A stretch of DNA of 64,000 bases from Allobosea robiniae (GTDB lineage Bacteria; Pseudomonadota; Alphaproteobacteria; Rhizobiales; Beijerinckiaceae). Positions 27,898 to 36,947 of the stretch are shown here, piece by piece. The notes beneath the pieces were generated by a model. The model had not been told where the DNA came from. It saw only the letters and a program-made list of their open reading frames with translations, and did no database searches. Each line of letters starts with the position of its first letter. Position 1 is the first letter of the stretch. A program made the translations under genes and the position numbers. The stretch covers positions 310,001 to 374,000 of the forward strand of contig NZ_FNBZ01000005.1 of NCBI RefSeq assembly GCF_900102525.1, written 5' to 3'.

Positions 27898-29562
27898 ATG
27901 CCCGACCCCGCCTCCTCCGACCGCCGCCTGATCGGCAGCTTCGACCATGTCGTGATCGGGGCGGGTTCCGCCGGCTGCGTCGTCGCCAACCGGCTGGCAG
28001 CCGATCCGGCGACCAAGGTCCTGGTGCTCGAAGCCGGCGGCCTGGACGACTGGATCTGGTTCCACATTCCGGTCGGCTATCTCTTCGCGATCGGCAATCC
28101 CCGCGCCGACTGGCTGTTCCAGACCGAGCCGCAGGCCGGCCTCGGCGGGCGGGCGCTGGCCTATCCGCGCGGCAAGGTGGTCGGCGGCTCCTCCGCGATC
28201 AACGCCATGGTCTATATGCGTGGCCAGGCCGCCGATTACGACGGCTGGCGCCAGCGCGGCCTTGCCGGCTGGGGCTGGGACGACGTGCTGCCCTATTTCC
28301 TTGCGCATGAGGACCATATCGCGCCGCCGCCCGGCGGGCTGCACAAGGCCGGCGGGGAATGGCGCGTCGAGCATCCGCGCGTGCGCTGGGCGATCCTCGA
28401 TGCCATCCGCGATGCGGCGGAAGCCGCCGGCATCGCCAAGATCCCGGATTTCAACACCGGCGACAATGAAGGCTCCTCCTATTTCCAGGTGAATCAGCGG
28501 CGCGGACGGCGCTTGAGCGCCTATCGCGCCTTCCTGAAGCCGCTGCTCGAGCAGAAGGAGCGCCATAACCTCCGACTCGAGACCCGCGTCCATGTCGAGC
28601 GCATCGTCTTCGAGGAGGGCCGGGCCAAGGCGGTCGAATTCACCCATGGGCTGGGCACGGCGAGCGAGGAGAAGCTCCGGGTCGAGGTCAATGGCGAGGT
28701 CGTGCTCTGCGCCGGTGCCGTCGCCTCCCCGCTCCTGCTCGAACGCTCCGGCATCGGCGGCGGGGCGCGATTGCAGAGCCTCGGCATCGAGACGCTGGTC
28801 GATGCGCCCGGCGTCGGCGAGAACCTGCAGGACCATCTCCAGATCCGGCCGGTCTACAAGGTCCAGGGCGTCAAGACGCTGAACAGCGACTATGCCAGGC
28901 TCTGGCGCCGGCCGCTGATGGCACTGGAATGGGCGGCTTTGCGCACCGGCCCGCTCACCATGGCCCCGTCACAGGTCGGCGCCTTCGCGAAGTCTTCGCC
29001 GCAATACGCGACGGCGAACCTGCAATATCATTTCCAGCCGCTCTCGCTCGACAGCTGGGGCTCAGGGCTCCACCCGTTCGACGCCTTCACGGCCAGCGTC
29101 TGCAATCTCAGGCCGACCAGCCGCGGCAGCGTGCATCTGCGCTCGGCCGATCCGCGTGATGCTCCGGTGATCTCGCCGAACTATTTCGACACCGAGGAGG
29201 ACCGGCAGGTCGCGGTCGACGCGATGAAGCTGACGCGCCGCATCGTGGCGCAGACGCCGCTCGCCCGCTTCCGGCCCGAGGAATACATGCCGGGCGATGC
29301 CGCCCAGTCGGATGACGCCTTGCTCGCCGCCGCCGCCAAACTCGGGACAACGATCTTCCATCCGGTCGGCACGGCGCGGATGGGCAGCAACGATGATCCG
29401 GGCGCGGTTCTCGACGAGCGGCTGCGCGTGCGCGGTGTTTCGGGCCTGCGCGTCATCGACGCTTCGGTGATGCCGGCGATCACATCCGGTAACACCGCCA
29501 ATCCGACGATGATGATCGCCGAGAAGGGCGTAGCGATGCTCAAGGAAGACGCACGCCGGTAG
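27898..29562 (+). CDS. GMC-family FAD oxidoreductase (choline-dehydrogenase-like)
   Basis: A 554-residue flavoprotein. The FAD dinucleotide-binding motif is GAGSAG at 21-26, followed by LVLEAGG; GGSSAINAMVYMRG is GMC signature 1 and the C-terminal HPVGTARMG and NTANPTMMIAEKG carry the catalytic His and the FAD site. It oxidises an alcohol to an aldehyde or ketone; the substrate is unknown and the betA name is not justified because betB/betI are absent. The ATG at 27898 is chosen by alignment of the flavin motif to the usual distance from the N-terminus. Confidence 0.88.
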   Translation: MPDPASSDRRLIGSFDHVVIGAGSAGCVVANRLAADPATKVLVLEAGGLDDWIWFHIPVGYLFAIGNPRADWLFQTEPQAGLGGRALAYPRGKVVGGSSAINAMVYMRGQAADYDGWRQRGLAGWGWDDVLPYFLAHEDHIAPPPGGLHKAGGEWRVEHPRVRWAILDAIRDAAEAAGIAKIPDFNTGDNEGSSYFQVNQRRGRRLSAYRAFLKPLLEQKERHNLRLETRVHVERIVFEEGRAKAVEFTHGLGTASEEKLRVEVNGEVVLCAGAVASPLLLERSGIGGGARLQSLGIETLVDAPGVGENLQDHLQIRPVYKVQGVKTLNSDYARLWRRPLMALEWAALRTGPLTMAPSQVGAFAKSSPQYATANLQYHFQPLSLDSWGSGLHPFDAFTASVCNLRPTSRGSVHLRSADPRDAPVISPNYFDTEEDRQVAVDAMKLTRRIVAQTPLARFRPEEYMPGDAAQSDDALLAAAAKLGTTIFHPVGTARMGSNDDPGAVLDERLRVRGVSGLRVIDASVMPAITSGNTANPTMMIAEKGVAMLKEDARR

Positions 29563-29582
29563 GGGTTGTCGCGCCGGGCGGC

Positions 29583-30149
29583 ATGGAATTGCCGCAAATC
29601 CCGGCCTATGAATCGGCTGCGATGACCGAAGATCTTCCGCCCCCATCAGCACCGGAGCGTAGCCCGCTCACACGCGGCTTGCTCGCGGTCCTGCGCGCCG
29701 TCATCACCGTCTTCGTCGTCCTCGACGAGCTCCTGCGGCCACTCTACCGGCCGCTGCTGCGCCGGCTCGCGGAATTGCGCGTCATGCGCCGGCTCGAGGA
29801 GAGCGTCGCCGCCCTGCCGCCGCCGCTCGTCCTGCTGGCGCTGGCGGTCCCCTTCGCTATTGCCGAGCCGCTGAAGCTCTTCGGCCTCGTGCTGTTTGCG
29901 CGCGGGCAGTTCTGGCCCGGGCTGGTGGTCACCGCCTTCGCGCATCTGATGAGCTTCGTCTTCGTCGAGCGCATCTATCATGCCGGCCGCGAGAAACTGC
30001 TGCGCTATCGCTGGTTCGCCTGGATCATGGGACAGGTGGTGCGCGTGCGCGACAGCGTGCTTGCCCGGGTCAGGGCCACGGCTGCCTATGGCCTGGTGAT
30101 GCGGACACGCGATGCCGTGCGCCACTGGTGGCGCACGATGCTGGCCTAA
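29583..30149 (+). CDS. Conserved-type small membrane protein, function unknown
   Basis: 188 residues from the first ATG, or 174 from the ATG at 29625 (MTEDLPPPSAPERS), which looks the more natural start. Two hydrophobic segments lie at about 83-105 and 110-135 (LLALAVPFAIAEPLKLFGLVLFA, then PGLVVTAFAHLMSFVFV), flanked by strongly basic stretches, so both ends are probably cytoplasmic. It follows the GMC gene by 20 bases. I do not recognise the family. Confidence 0.6.
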   Translation: MELPQIPAYESAAMTEDLPPPSAPERSPLTRGLLAVLRAVITVFVVLDELLRPLYRPLLRRLAELRVMRRLEESVAALPPPLVLLALAVPFAIAEPLKLFGLVLFARGQFWPGLVVTAFAHLMSFVFVERIYHAGREKLLRYRWFAWIMGQVVRVRDSVLARVRATAAYGLVMRTRDAVRHWWRTMLA

Positions 30150-30161
30150 GTCTTTTTTGCC

Positions 30162-30209
30162 GCATTTTCTTCACGCGAACCGGTGTCCACTTCGCTCGCA
30201 AATGCTCTA
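30162..30209. repeat. Short Hyphomicrobiales-type intergenic repeat
   Basis: The stretch ACGCGAACCGGTGTCCACTT, followed by CGCTCGCAAATGCT, resembles a short dispersed repeat often seen between genes in rhizobial genomes. Its ends are inverted (GCATTT at 30162, AAATGC at 30200). The stop codon of the MFS gene on the minus strand is supplied by the last bases of this element (CTA at 30207-30209). Recognition is from memory; no second copy is in the window. Confidence 0.45.
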
Positions 30210-31421
30210 GCGGCTGCGCGCCAGCAGGAAAAGCGCGCCGGCGGCGAACGCCGAGAAGGCGATCAGCAGCAGCGTCGAGAGCATGACGCCGCCGCGCTCC
30301 AGCGAGACGGCGAAGACGAGCGGCGCCGCCGCCTTGATGACGAGGCCCGGCGCCGAGAGCTTGCCCATGGTTGCGCCAAAGCCAACCGGACCGAAGAGCT
30401 GGAGCGGCACGGTGCCGCGCACGATCGAGCTCAGCCCCATGCTGATGCCGAAGGCGATGGCGAAGAGCCCGGCGACGACCGGAAGCGAACCGCCGACAAG
30501 GAGCAGAGCGAGACCGAGCGGCATCAGGCAGCCCGAGACCCAGGCCGTCGTGACCGGCGAGACGGCGCGGCCGAACAGCATCTCGACAAGGCGCCCTGCG
30601 ACCTGCGACGGCCCGAGCATCGCGCCAATGCCGACCGCGACGGCCGCGCTGAGCCCGAAGCCCTGGAGCAGCGCGAGCATATGCACCGCCATAGCCGAGA
30701 CGACGAAGCCCTGGAGCGAGAAGGCCAGCGCCAGCAGCAGGAAGGCGCGGCGGCGCGCATCGCCATGGAGATAAGCCAGCTCCGGCTCCTGCGGGGCTGG
30801 CGTAGCCGCATCCACGGCCTGCGCGACGACCGGCCGCTTCACCCGCCCGGGCAGGAAAAACAGGTGCAGGGGCAGGCAGACCAGGAACTGCGAGAGGCCG
30901 TAGAGCCGGTAGACGCCGCGCCAGTCGAACATCCCGAGCAGGCTCGAGGTCAGCGGCCAGAACAGGGTCGAGGCGAAGCCGCCGATCAGGGTGAGCTGGC
31001 TGATGGCGCGGCGTGCCTGGCTGCCGCGCGCCTGCGTCAGCGCAGCGAAGGCAGCGTCGTAGAACACAGCGGTGGTCACCGCCTGCAGGGCAACCATCGC
31101 AAGCGTATAGCTGACGATGCCGCGCGCCTCGGCCAAGGCGAAGAGCGAGAGGCCGGCCAGCGCGGAGCCGATCGTCATCACCAGCCGCGTGCCGTAGCGG
31201 TCGATCAGGCTGCCGGTGACGGGCGCGACCGCGCCACCCAGCAAAAGGCCGATCGCGAAACCGCCGAAGGTCCATTCCGGCGCCCAGCCGAAATCGGCGG
31301 TCATGCGCGGCGCCAGCACGGTGAAGGCATAGAACAGCGTGCCGTAGCCGAAGACCTGCGTCACGCCGAGCGCGGGGATCAGCGAAGGGCCGCCCGGCCG
31401 GAGGAATCTGGGCGAAGCCAT
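30207..31421 (-). CDS. MFS transporter
   Basis: A 404-residue protein with about 12 hydrophobic segments. GSLIDRYGTRLVM between segments 2 and 3 matches the MFS loop motif GxxxDRxGxR. The N-terminus (GVTQVFGYGTLFYAFTVL) resembles the monocarboxylate/oxalate-formate group of MFS carriers. The start at 31421 lies 19 bases after the stop of the upstream D-2-hydroxyacid dehydrogenase gene, so the two are probably cotranscribed and may handle the same hydroxy- or keto-acid. The specific substrate is unknown. Confidence 0.82.
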   Translation of the reverse strand: MASPRFLRPGGPSLIPALGVTQVFGYGTLFYAFTVLAPRMTADFGWAPEWTFGGFAIGLLLGGAVAPVTGSLIDRYGTRLVMTIGSALAGLSLFALAEARGIVSYTLAMVALQAVTTAVFYDAAFAALTQARGSQARRAISQLTLIGGFASTLFWPLTSSLLGMFDWRGVYRLYGLSQFLVCLPLHLFFLPGRVKRPVVAQAVDAATPAPQEPELAYLHGDARRRAFLLLALAFSLQGFVVSAMAVHMLALLQGFGLSAAVAVGIGAMLGPSQVAGRLVEMLFGRAVSPVTTAWVSGCLMPLGLALLLVGGSLPVVAGLFAIAFGISMGLSSIVRGTVPLQLFGPVGFGATMGKLSAPGLVIKAAAPLVFAVSLERGGVMLSTLLLIAFSAFAAGALFLLARSR

Positions 31422-31440
31422 CGCCGCCACCTGCTGTCGC

Positions 31441-32412
31441 TCAGACGATCTGGTTGCGCAGGTTGGCTTCGCCGCGTTCGAGGCGACCCAGGTTGTCGAG
31501 GAGGATATCCACCACATTGCCTTCATAGGCGCGCGTCTCGCCAGCGCTGTGCGGGGTGACGATGACCTGCGGCATGCGCCAGAAAGGCGAGATCGGCGGC
31601 AGCGGTTCCTCATGGAAGCAGTCGAGCCCGGCGCCGGCGATGCCGCTGTTGCCGAGCGCATCGAGCAGGGCCATCTCGTCGACGACGCGGCCGCGCGCGA
31701 CATTGATCAGGAAAGCGCTCGGCTTCATCGCGCCGAGGATGCGGGCATCGATCAGCCCCTCCGTCTCCGGTGTCAGCGGGCAGGTCAGGGCGACGAAATC
31801 GGCGCCGGCCACAGCCTCTGCGAGCTTGCTCGGATGCGCGACAGCCTCGACATGCGGTTGCGCCTCGGCGCTGCGGCGCACGCCGATGACGCGCATGTCG
31901 AAGGCGGCCGCCAATTTCGCCAGCCGCAGGCCGATGCGGCCGAGCCCGACGATGACCAGCGTCTTGCCGCCGAGCTCGTCCTCGCGCTGCGCCCTGTCGC
32001 CGATCATCGGGCGCCAGAACTGCTTCGCCTGGTTGTCCCGGGCGAAATGGATCTGGCGGGTCAGCGCCAGGATCAGCGACATCGCATGTTCGGCGACGGC
32101 CCGCTCATTGCTACCCTGGGCGCTGGCGAGGCGGATGCCGGCGGCGCCGATCGCCGGTTTGTCGAACTGGTCGGTGCCGGCGCTGACCGACTGGATGAAA
32201 CGCAGCTTCGGCAATCGCGGCAGCAGGTCGTTGCGCCAGAGCCCGGAGACGACGAGCACATCGGCTTCCGGCGCCCGCTCGCGCAGATCGTCGAGGCTGT
32301 TGACCTCGAAACTTTTCGCAGTGCGGCCGCGCGTCAGGAACTCGTCCCGAAGCTGATAGGCTGCATGCGCGAAGCCGATCGTCAGTTCGCCTTCCGGCGG
32401 CAGGAATGCCAT
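31441..32412 (-). CDS. D-isomer-specific 2-hydroxyacid dehydrogenase
   Basis: A 323-residue NAD(P)-dependent oxidoreductase that interconverts 2-keto acids and D-2-hydroxy acids. The nucleotide-binding motif is GLGRIG, the substrate arginine lies in SAFLINVARGRVVDE and the catalytic histidine in VTPHSAGET. The start at 32412 (MAFLPPEGELTIGFAHA) has GGGGAGAG seven bases upstream. It is the first gene of a likely two-gene unit with the MFS transporter. Confidence 0.87.
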   Translation of the reverse strand: MAFLPPEGELTIGFAHAAYQLRDEFLTRGRTAKSFEVNSLDDLRERAPEADVLVVSGLWRNDLLPRLPKLRFIQSVSAGTDQFDKPAIGAAGIRLASAQGSNERAVAEHAMSLILALTRQIHFARDNQAKQFWRPMIGDRAQREDELGGKTLVIVGLGRIGLRLAKLAAAFDMRVIGVRRSAEAQPHVEAVAHPSKLAEAVAGADFVALTCPLTPETEGLIDARILGAMKPSAFLINVARGRVVDEMALLDALGNSGIAGAGLDCFHEEPLPPISPFWRMPQVIVTPHSAGETRAYEGNVVDILLDNLGRLERGEANLRNQIV

Positions 32413-32511
32413 GCGTTGTCTCTCCCCGATTCCTTTTCGATGGACGTTAGCGGGCGCGCCCGCTCCTGTCCCCGCACTGGCCGCATGCAAGCTTCACGCT
32501 GATGGCGATGC

Positions 32512-33525
32512 TCAGGGGGCATCGACGCTGAGCGCCGCGTGCAGGCGCGACCAGGAAAGTTCGTCGCCCGGCAGGCCGAAACGCAGGCGATCCAGCGCAT
32601 TCTGGAAGCGGCGAACATAGATGCCGTGCCGGCCGAGACGAGCGAAGAGCGTCGCCGCTTGCGGCGTTTCGAGGAGGCGAAATAGCGTCGTGCCGCCGAC
32701 GATACGGCCATGCGGGGCGAGCAGGCCGTCGAGGCGGGCGGCATCGTGGGCACGCTGCGCGCCGGTCTCGGCGAGCCAAGCAGCATCCGACAGCGCCTGT
32801 GCGCCGACATGGAGCGCCGGGCCGGCAACCGACCAGGGACCGAGCGCCGCCTTGAGGCGCGCGATCAGGTCAGGCGCGCCGATGGCGAAGCCGAGCCGGA
32901 GTCCGGCGAGACCGTAGGTCTTGCCGAAGGAGCGCAGCACGATGGCTCCAGCCGGAAGGTCAGCAACGATGCTGGCCTCAGGCGTGAAATCGGCGAAGGC
33001 TTCGTCGACGACGAGGAGGCCGCTGTGGGTGGCGCAATGCGCGGCCAGGCTCGTCAATTCGGCTTGCGACAGCACGCGCCCATCGGGATTATTGGGGTTG
33101 ACCACGACAATGGTCACAGCCGCCTCGGCAGGCGCCGCAGTTTCGCTGACGGCGTACCCCGCCTTGCGCCAGGCATGGCCGTGCTCGGCATAGGTCGGGC
33201 CGAGGATCACGACCGGTCCGGCGGGCGCCAGGCGCGGCAGCAATTCGATCAGGATCTGCGTCCCGGGCGCCGCGACGATGCCGGCATGCGCCGGGACGCG
33301 GTATGCAATACGGGCCGCCGCAAGGAGCGCCGCCTCGTCATCCGCGCCCGGCAGGCGCGTCCAGAGGCTTAACGGCAGCGCCGGAAGCGGATAGGGGATC
33401 GGATTGATCCCGGTGGAGAGATCGACCCAAGGCTCAGGCGCTTCCGGAAAGAGCGCGCGGGCCGTGGCGAGATCGCCGCCATGCCAGATACCGTCCTCAG
33501 CCACGACCCTGCTTGCGCCCTGCAT
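32512..33525 (-). CDS. cobC: Threonine-phosphate decarboxylase / cobalamin biosynthesis CobC
   Basis: A 337-residue class I PLP aminotransferase-fold protein. The PLP lysine is K202 in LRSFGKTYGLAGLRLG; VVVNPNNPDGR and VVDEAFADF are further PLP-site motifs. CobC acts with CobD in attaching the aminopropanol arm to the corrin ring, and members are threonine-phosphate decarboxylases. GGAG six bases before the ATG at 33525 supports this start. The start codon shares the tetranucleotide CATG with the start of divergent cobD. Confidence 0.9.
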   Translation of the reverse strand: MQGASRVVAEDGIWHGGDLATARALFPEAPEPWVDLSTGINPIPYPLPALPLSLWTRLPGADDEAALLAAARIAYRVPAHAGIVAAPGTQILIELLPRLAPAGPVVILGPTYAEHGHAWRKAGYAVSETAAPAEAAVTIVVVNPNNPDGRVLSQAELTSLAAHCATHSGLLVVDEAFADFTPEASIVADLPAGAIVLRSFGKTYGLAGLRLGFAIGAPDLIARLKAALGPWSVAGPALHVGAQALSDAAWLAETGAQRAHDAARLDGLLAPHGRIVGGTTLFRLLETPQAATLFARLGRHGIYVRRFQNALDRLRFGLPGDELSWSRLHAALSVDAP

Positions 33526-34501
33526 GAACCTCTCCGCCAGCCTGCCGCTGCTCGTGCTCGCGCTGACCATCGAGGCGGCGTTCGGCTATCCCCAGCGCTT
33601 CTATGCCGCAATCGGCCATCCCGTCACCTGGATCGGGAGGTTGATCGGCGGGCTGGACCGATCGCTCAATCGGGAAGCCGCTTCCTTCGCCCTGCGCAAG
33701 GCGATGGGCGTGCTGGCGCTCCTGCTTCTGCTCGCCGTCGTCATCGCGCTGTCGGTGCTGATCCAGCACCTGTGCCTCTCCTTCGGGCTTCTCGGCCTGA
33801 TCCCGCTCGCGCTCCTCGCCTCGACGCTGATCGCCCAGCGCAGCCTCTACGAGCACGTCGCCCGCGTCGCCGAGGGGTTGGAGCGGGAGGGGCTCGACGG
33901 CGGGCGTCGTGCCGTCTCGATGATCGTCGGGCGCAATCCGCAGACGCTGGATGAACCCGGCGTGTCGCGCGCGGCGATCGAAAGCCTCGCCGAAAATTTC
34001 TCGGACGGCATCACCGCGCCCGCCTTCTGGCTCGGGCTCGGCGGCTTTCCCGGCATAGCCGCCTACAAGGCGATCAACACCGCCGATTCGATGATCGGCC
34101 ATCGCACCCCGCGCCATCTCGCCTTCGGCTGGGCGGCGGCGCGGCTCGACGACCTCGTCAACCTGCCGGCCTCGCGACTGACGGCATTGCTGCTGGTCGT
34201 CTCGGCAGCGCTCGATCCGACGGCGGATGCCGGCGGCGCCTGGCGGGCGGTGCGGCGCGATGCCGGCAAGCACGGCTCGCCCAATGCCGGCTGGCCTGAA
34301 GCCGCGATGGCCGGAGCGCTCGGCCTGCGCCTCGCCGGGCCACGCGTCTATGGCGAGACCCGCGTCAACGACCATTGGATGGGCGATGGCCGGGCCGAGG
34401 CCAACGCGGCCGATATCCGCCGGGCGCTCACGCTCTACAAGCGCTCCTGCGGCCTGCTCTGGGCGCTGGCGGCGCTGTTCGCGGCCTTGACGCTGCTCTG
34501 A
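33524..34501 (+). CDS. cobD: Adenosylcobinamide-phosphate synthase CobD/CbiB
   Basis: A 325-residue integral membrane protein of the CobD/CbiB family, which joins aminopropanol (phosphate) to adenosylcobyric acid. Recognisable stretches are the N-terminal IEAAFGYPQRFYAAIGHPVTWIG, the central MIVGRNPQTLDEPGVSRAAI then ESLAENFSDGITAP, and the C-terminal TRVNDHWMGDGR. Four or five hydrophobic segments are present. It starts one base away from divergent cobC and ends four bases before the convergent acyl-CoA dehydrogenase gene. The ribosome-binding site is weak. Confidence 0.92.
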   Translation: MNLSASLPLLVLALTIEAAFGYPQRFYAAIGHPVTWIGRLIGGLDRSLNREAASFALRKAMGVLALLLLLAVVIALSVLIQHLCLSFGLLGLIPLALLASTLIAQRSLYEHVARVAEGLEREGLDGGRRAVSMIVGRNPQTLDEPGVSRAAIESLAENFSDGITAPAFWLGLGGFPGIAAYKAINTADSMIGHRTPRHLAFGWAAARLDDLVNLPASRLTALLLVVSAALDPTADAGGAWRAVRRDAGKHGSPNAGWPEAAMAGALGLRLAGPRVYGETRVNDHWMGDGRAEANAADIRRALTLYKRSCGLLWALAALFAALTLL

Positions 34502-34505
34502 AAGC

Positions 34506-36161
34506 TCAGTTCGGCACCGGCACGGCCCGCCGCGCGATCGCCTGCAGATCGGCGCCCTGCGGGAGCGAGCCGAAATGGCCGGACCAGCCGCCGGCCAATC
34601 GCGAAGCGACATAGGCGTCGGCAACCGCATGCGGCGCGTGACGGATCAGCAGCGAGGCCGACAGGGCCAGTGCCATGCGCTCGACGAAGCGCCGCGCCAG
34701 ATGCTCGTGGCGGAGCACATCGACGAGGTCGGTTTCCAGTTCGGCGATAAACGCGTCGTAACGCGGATCGCTGCCGCGGGCGGCGCGCAACTCGTCGAGC
34801 AAAGCCGGCACGCAATCCGGATAGCGGCGGATCGAGCGGAGCACATCGAGGCAGACGACATTGCCCGTGCCTTCCCAGATGCCGTTGAGCGGCGCCTCGC
34901 GATAAAGCCGCGCCATCAGATGGTCCTCGATGAAGCCGTTGCCGCCATGGCATTCGAGCGCCTCGACCACGACCGGCGTGGCGCGCTTGCAGTTCCAGTA
35001 TTTGGCGATCGGCGCGCCGATGCGGCCGATGAGCTTCTCCGCCTCACTGTCGCCCTCGCGGTCGAGCGCATGGACGAAGCGGAAGGCGAGCCAGGCAGAA
35101 GCCTCCGCTTCGAGCGCGAGGTCGGCAATGACATTCGCCATGATCGGCTGGTCGATCAGCGCCTTCTGGAAGGCGCGGCGGTGCGCCGTGTGATGCGCGG
35201 CCTGCGCCACCGCATGACGCATCAAACCGGCCGAGCCGACGGCGAAATCGAGCCGCGTATAGTGATTCATCTCCAGCCCGGCGCGGATGCCATGGCCGGG
35301 CTCGCCGATGAGATGGGCGATCACGCCGCGGAATTCGACCTCGGAGGAAGCGTTCGACTTGTTGCCGCACTTGTCCTTGAGCCGCTGGATCTGCAGGCGA
35401 TTGCGCGACCCGTCCGGCAGCCAGCCCGGCACAACGAAGCAGGAGACGCCCTCTTCCGTGCGCGCCAGCGTCAGGAACACGTCGGAGTGCGGGACGGAGA
35501 AGAACCATTTATGGCCGGTGAGAGAATAGGTGCCGTCGGCATTGCGGGTCGCCACCGTCTGGGTCTGGCGCAGGTCGGAGCCGCCCTGCTTCTCGGTCAT
35601 CGCCATGCCGACCGTGCCGCCGCGCTTCTGGCCTGCCGGCAGCGGACGGCCGTCGTAATCGGAGGAGGTGATCAAACGACCGAACTCGGCCCAGCGCGCG
35701 GGATCGCGCTGCAGGACGGGGATCGCCGAATAGGTCATGCCAAGCGGACAGCAGATGCCGTTCTCGCCCTGGTTCCAGAGATAGGAGACGGCCGCGCGCG
35801 CCACCTGTGCGCCGGCTCGTGGCTTGGTCCAGCACAGCGAATGGAATTCGTCGCGCATCGCGAGCCCCATCAACTCGTGCCAGGCCGGGTGGAACTCGAT
35901 CTGGTCGACGCGCCGACCCCAGCGGTCATGCGTGCGCAACTCCGGCAGGCTGCGATTGGCCTGCCGCGCCAGATCCTGCACACGCTGCGATCCGACATGA
36001 TGGCCGACCACGCTCGCCTGCTCGCGGAACCAGCCGGCGCCGAAAGCGTCGAGGATCGGCCCGAGCGCCGGATCGGCGGCGAAGGCGTCGTAATCCGCCA
36101 GTGCCGGGGCCTGATTCAGCACCTCATGCGTGTCGTAGCCGTAAGCGTCGAGCGTAGTCAT
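34506..36161 (-). CDS. aidB: AidB-like acyl-CoA dehydrogenase
   Basis: A 551-residue flavoprotein close in length to E. coli AidB (541). MTEKQGGSDLRQTQT, GHKWFFSVPHSDVF, LKDKCGNKSNASSEVEF and LECHGGNGFIEDHLMARLYR, then APLNGIWEGTGN, are family marks. Acyl-CoA dehydrogenase catalytic competence in AidB proteins is weak; E. coli AidB belongs to the alkylation response. No ada or alkB is nearby, so that role is not shown here. The ATG at 36161 overlaps the stop of the TetR gene in ATGA, and the pair is cotranscribed. Confidence 0.88.
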   Translation of the reverse strand: MTTLDAYGYDTHEVLNQAPALADYDAFAADPALGPILDAFGAGWFREQASVVGHHVGSQRVQDLARQANRSLPELRTHDRWGRRVDQIEFHPAWHELMGLAMRDEFHSLCWTKPRAGAQVARAAVSYLWNQGENGICCPLGMTYSAIPVLQRDPARWAEFGRLITSSDYDGRPLPAGQKRGGTVGMAMTEKQGGSDLRQTQTVATRNADGTYSLTGHKWFFSVPHSDVFLTLARTEEGVSCFVVPGWLPDGSRNRLQIQRLKDKCGNKSNASSEVEFRGVIAHLIGEPGHGIRAGLEMNHYTRLDFAVGSAGLMRHAVAQAAHHTAHRRAFQKALIDQPIMANVIADLALEAEASAWLAFRFVHALDREGDSEAEKLIGRIGAPIAKYWNCKRATPVVVEALECHGGNGFIEDHLMARLYREAPLNGIWEGTGNVVCLDVLRSIRRYPDCVPALLDELRAARGSDPRYDAFIAELETDLVDVLRHEHLARRFVERMALALSASLLIRHAPHAVADAYVASRLAGGWSGHFGSLPQGADLQAIARRAVPVPN

Positions 36162-36778
36162 GCGGCCTGTCCTTCTCGGGAAATCAACGCGGCGAGGGAG
36201 AGATCGGCGAGAGCCGCAGCGATCTCGCGACCGCGCTCGGGCGTGATCGGACGGTCCGGCGAGAGCGGACCGATCAGCGCCTCCATGAAGCCGCCGACGA
36301 TCATCGCGGCGGCGGCATCGGGATCGACGGGGCGGAAGGCGCCGTGCCCTTCGCCCTCGACGACGAGCGCGCGAAAAATGCCGGCGATCTCGCGCCGGTA
36401 GTCGAGCCGCGTCGCATCGACGGCCGGATCGGCGGGCTCGGCGATCATCGACCAGGCAAGGCGGCGATTGGCGAAGGCGCGCCGGGCGAAGGCCTCGACG
36501 GCGGCGGTCAGGCGTTCGGAGACAGGCGCGTCGTTCGATGCGATCTCGCGCAGCACGGCAAGCTCGCGCGAGGATACGGCCGCAACGATCTCGGCCATCA
36601 ACTCGGCCTTGGAGGCGAAATAGGAATAGACGCTGCCAGTCGAGACGCCGCTGGCGGAGGCCACCGCGGCGATCGACGTCTCGTGGAAGCCGACCTCCGA
36701 GACGATTCCGCGCGCAGCGGCGAGGATGGCTTCCCGCTTTCCAGCCTTGCGCGGTTGTTTCGGTGCGATACCGGCCAT
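36158..36778 (-). CDS. TetR-family transcriptional regulator
   Basis: A 206-residue regulator. The N-terminal helix-turn-helix is TSIAAVASASGVSTGSVYSY, preceded by KREAILAAARGIVSEVGFHE; the rest is the alpha-helical ligand domain. The ATG at 36778 begins MAGIAPKQPRKAGK; an in-frame start at 36841 would place the operator-like palindrome inside the coding region and is rejected. It lies upstream of and overlaps the AidB-like gene, so it most likely represses this operon and itself. A fatty-acyl or similar ligand would fit the partner enzyme. Confidence 0.87.
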   Translation of the reverse strand: MAGIAPKQPRKAGKREAILAAARGIVSEVGFHETSIAAVASASGVSTGSVYSYFASKAELMAEIVAAVSSRELAVLREIASNDAPVSERLTAAVEAFARRAFANRRLAWSMIAEPADPAVDATRLDYRREIAGIFRALVVEGEGHGAFRPVDPDAAAAMIVGGFMEALIGPLSPDRPITPERGREIAAALADLSLAALISREGQAA

Positions 36779-36791
36779 ACACGATCCCGAT

Positions 36792-36820
36792 ATTGAATTT
36801 GAATTCGGATTCAATTTGAA
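36792..36820. promoter_or_regulatory. Candidate TetR operator
   Basis: An AT-rich island in GC-rich DNA, 14 bases upstream of the TetR start. It contains TTGAAT, four bases (TCGG), then ATTCAA at 36799-36814, flanked by further copies of the half-site (ATTGAAT at 36792, ATTCAAT at 36809, TTGAA at 36816). A nested palindrome of this size and place is typical of an autoregulatory TetR site. Confidence 0.7.
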
Positions 36821-36947
36821 GAGATAGCTAACCGCCGTCAAGGGCGGCAGTCGGGGGTCCAGCAGCAGCGCAGAGCAACCGGAGGCTCAGGTCGCCGACG
36901 GCATGCTCCGGCGAGCCCTGATGTCGGGATTCGAGTCAGCCCAGCAC

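Noticed and set aside
29583..30149. Reading the small membrane protein as part of a two-component or transporter system
   Set aside because: It has two membrane segments but no motif to support any named function.
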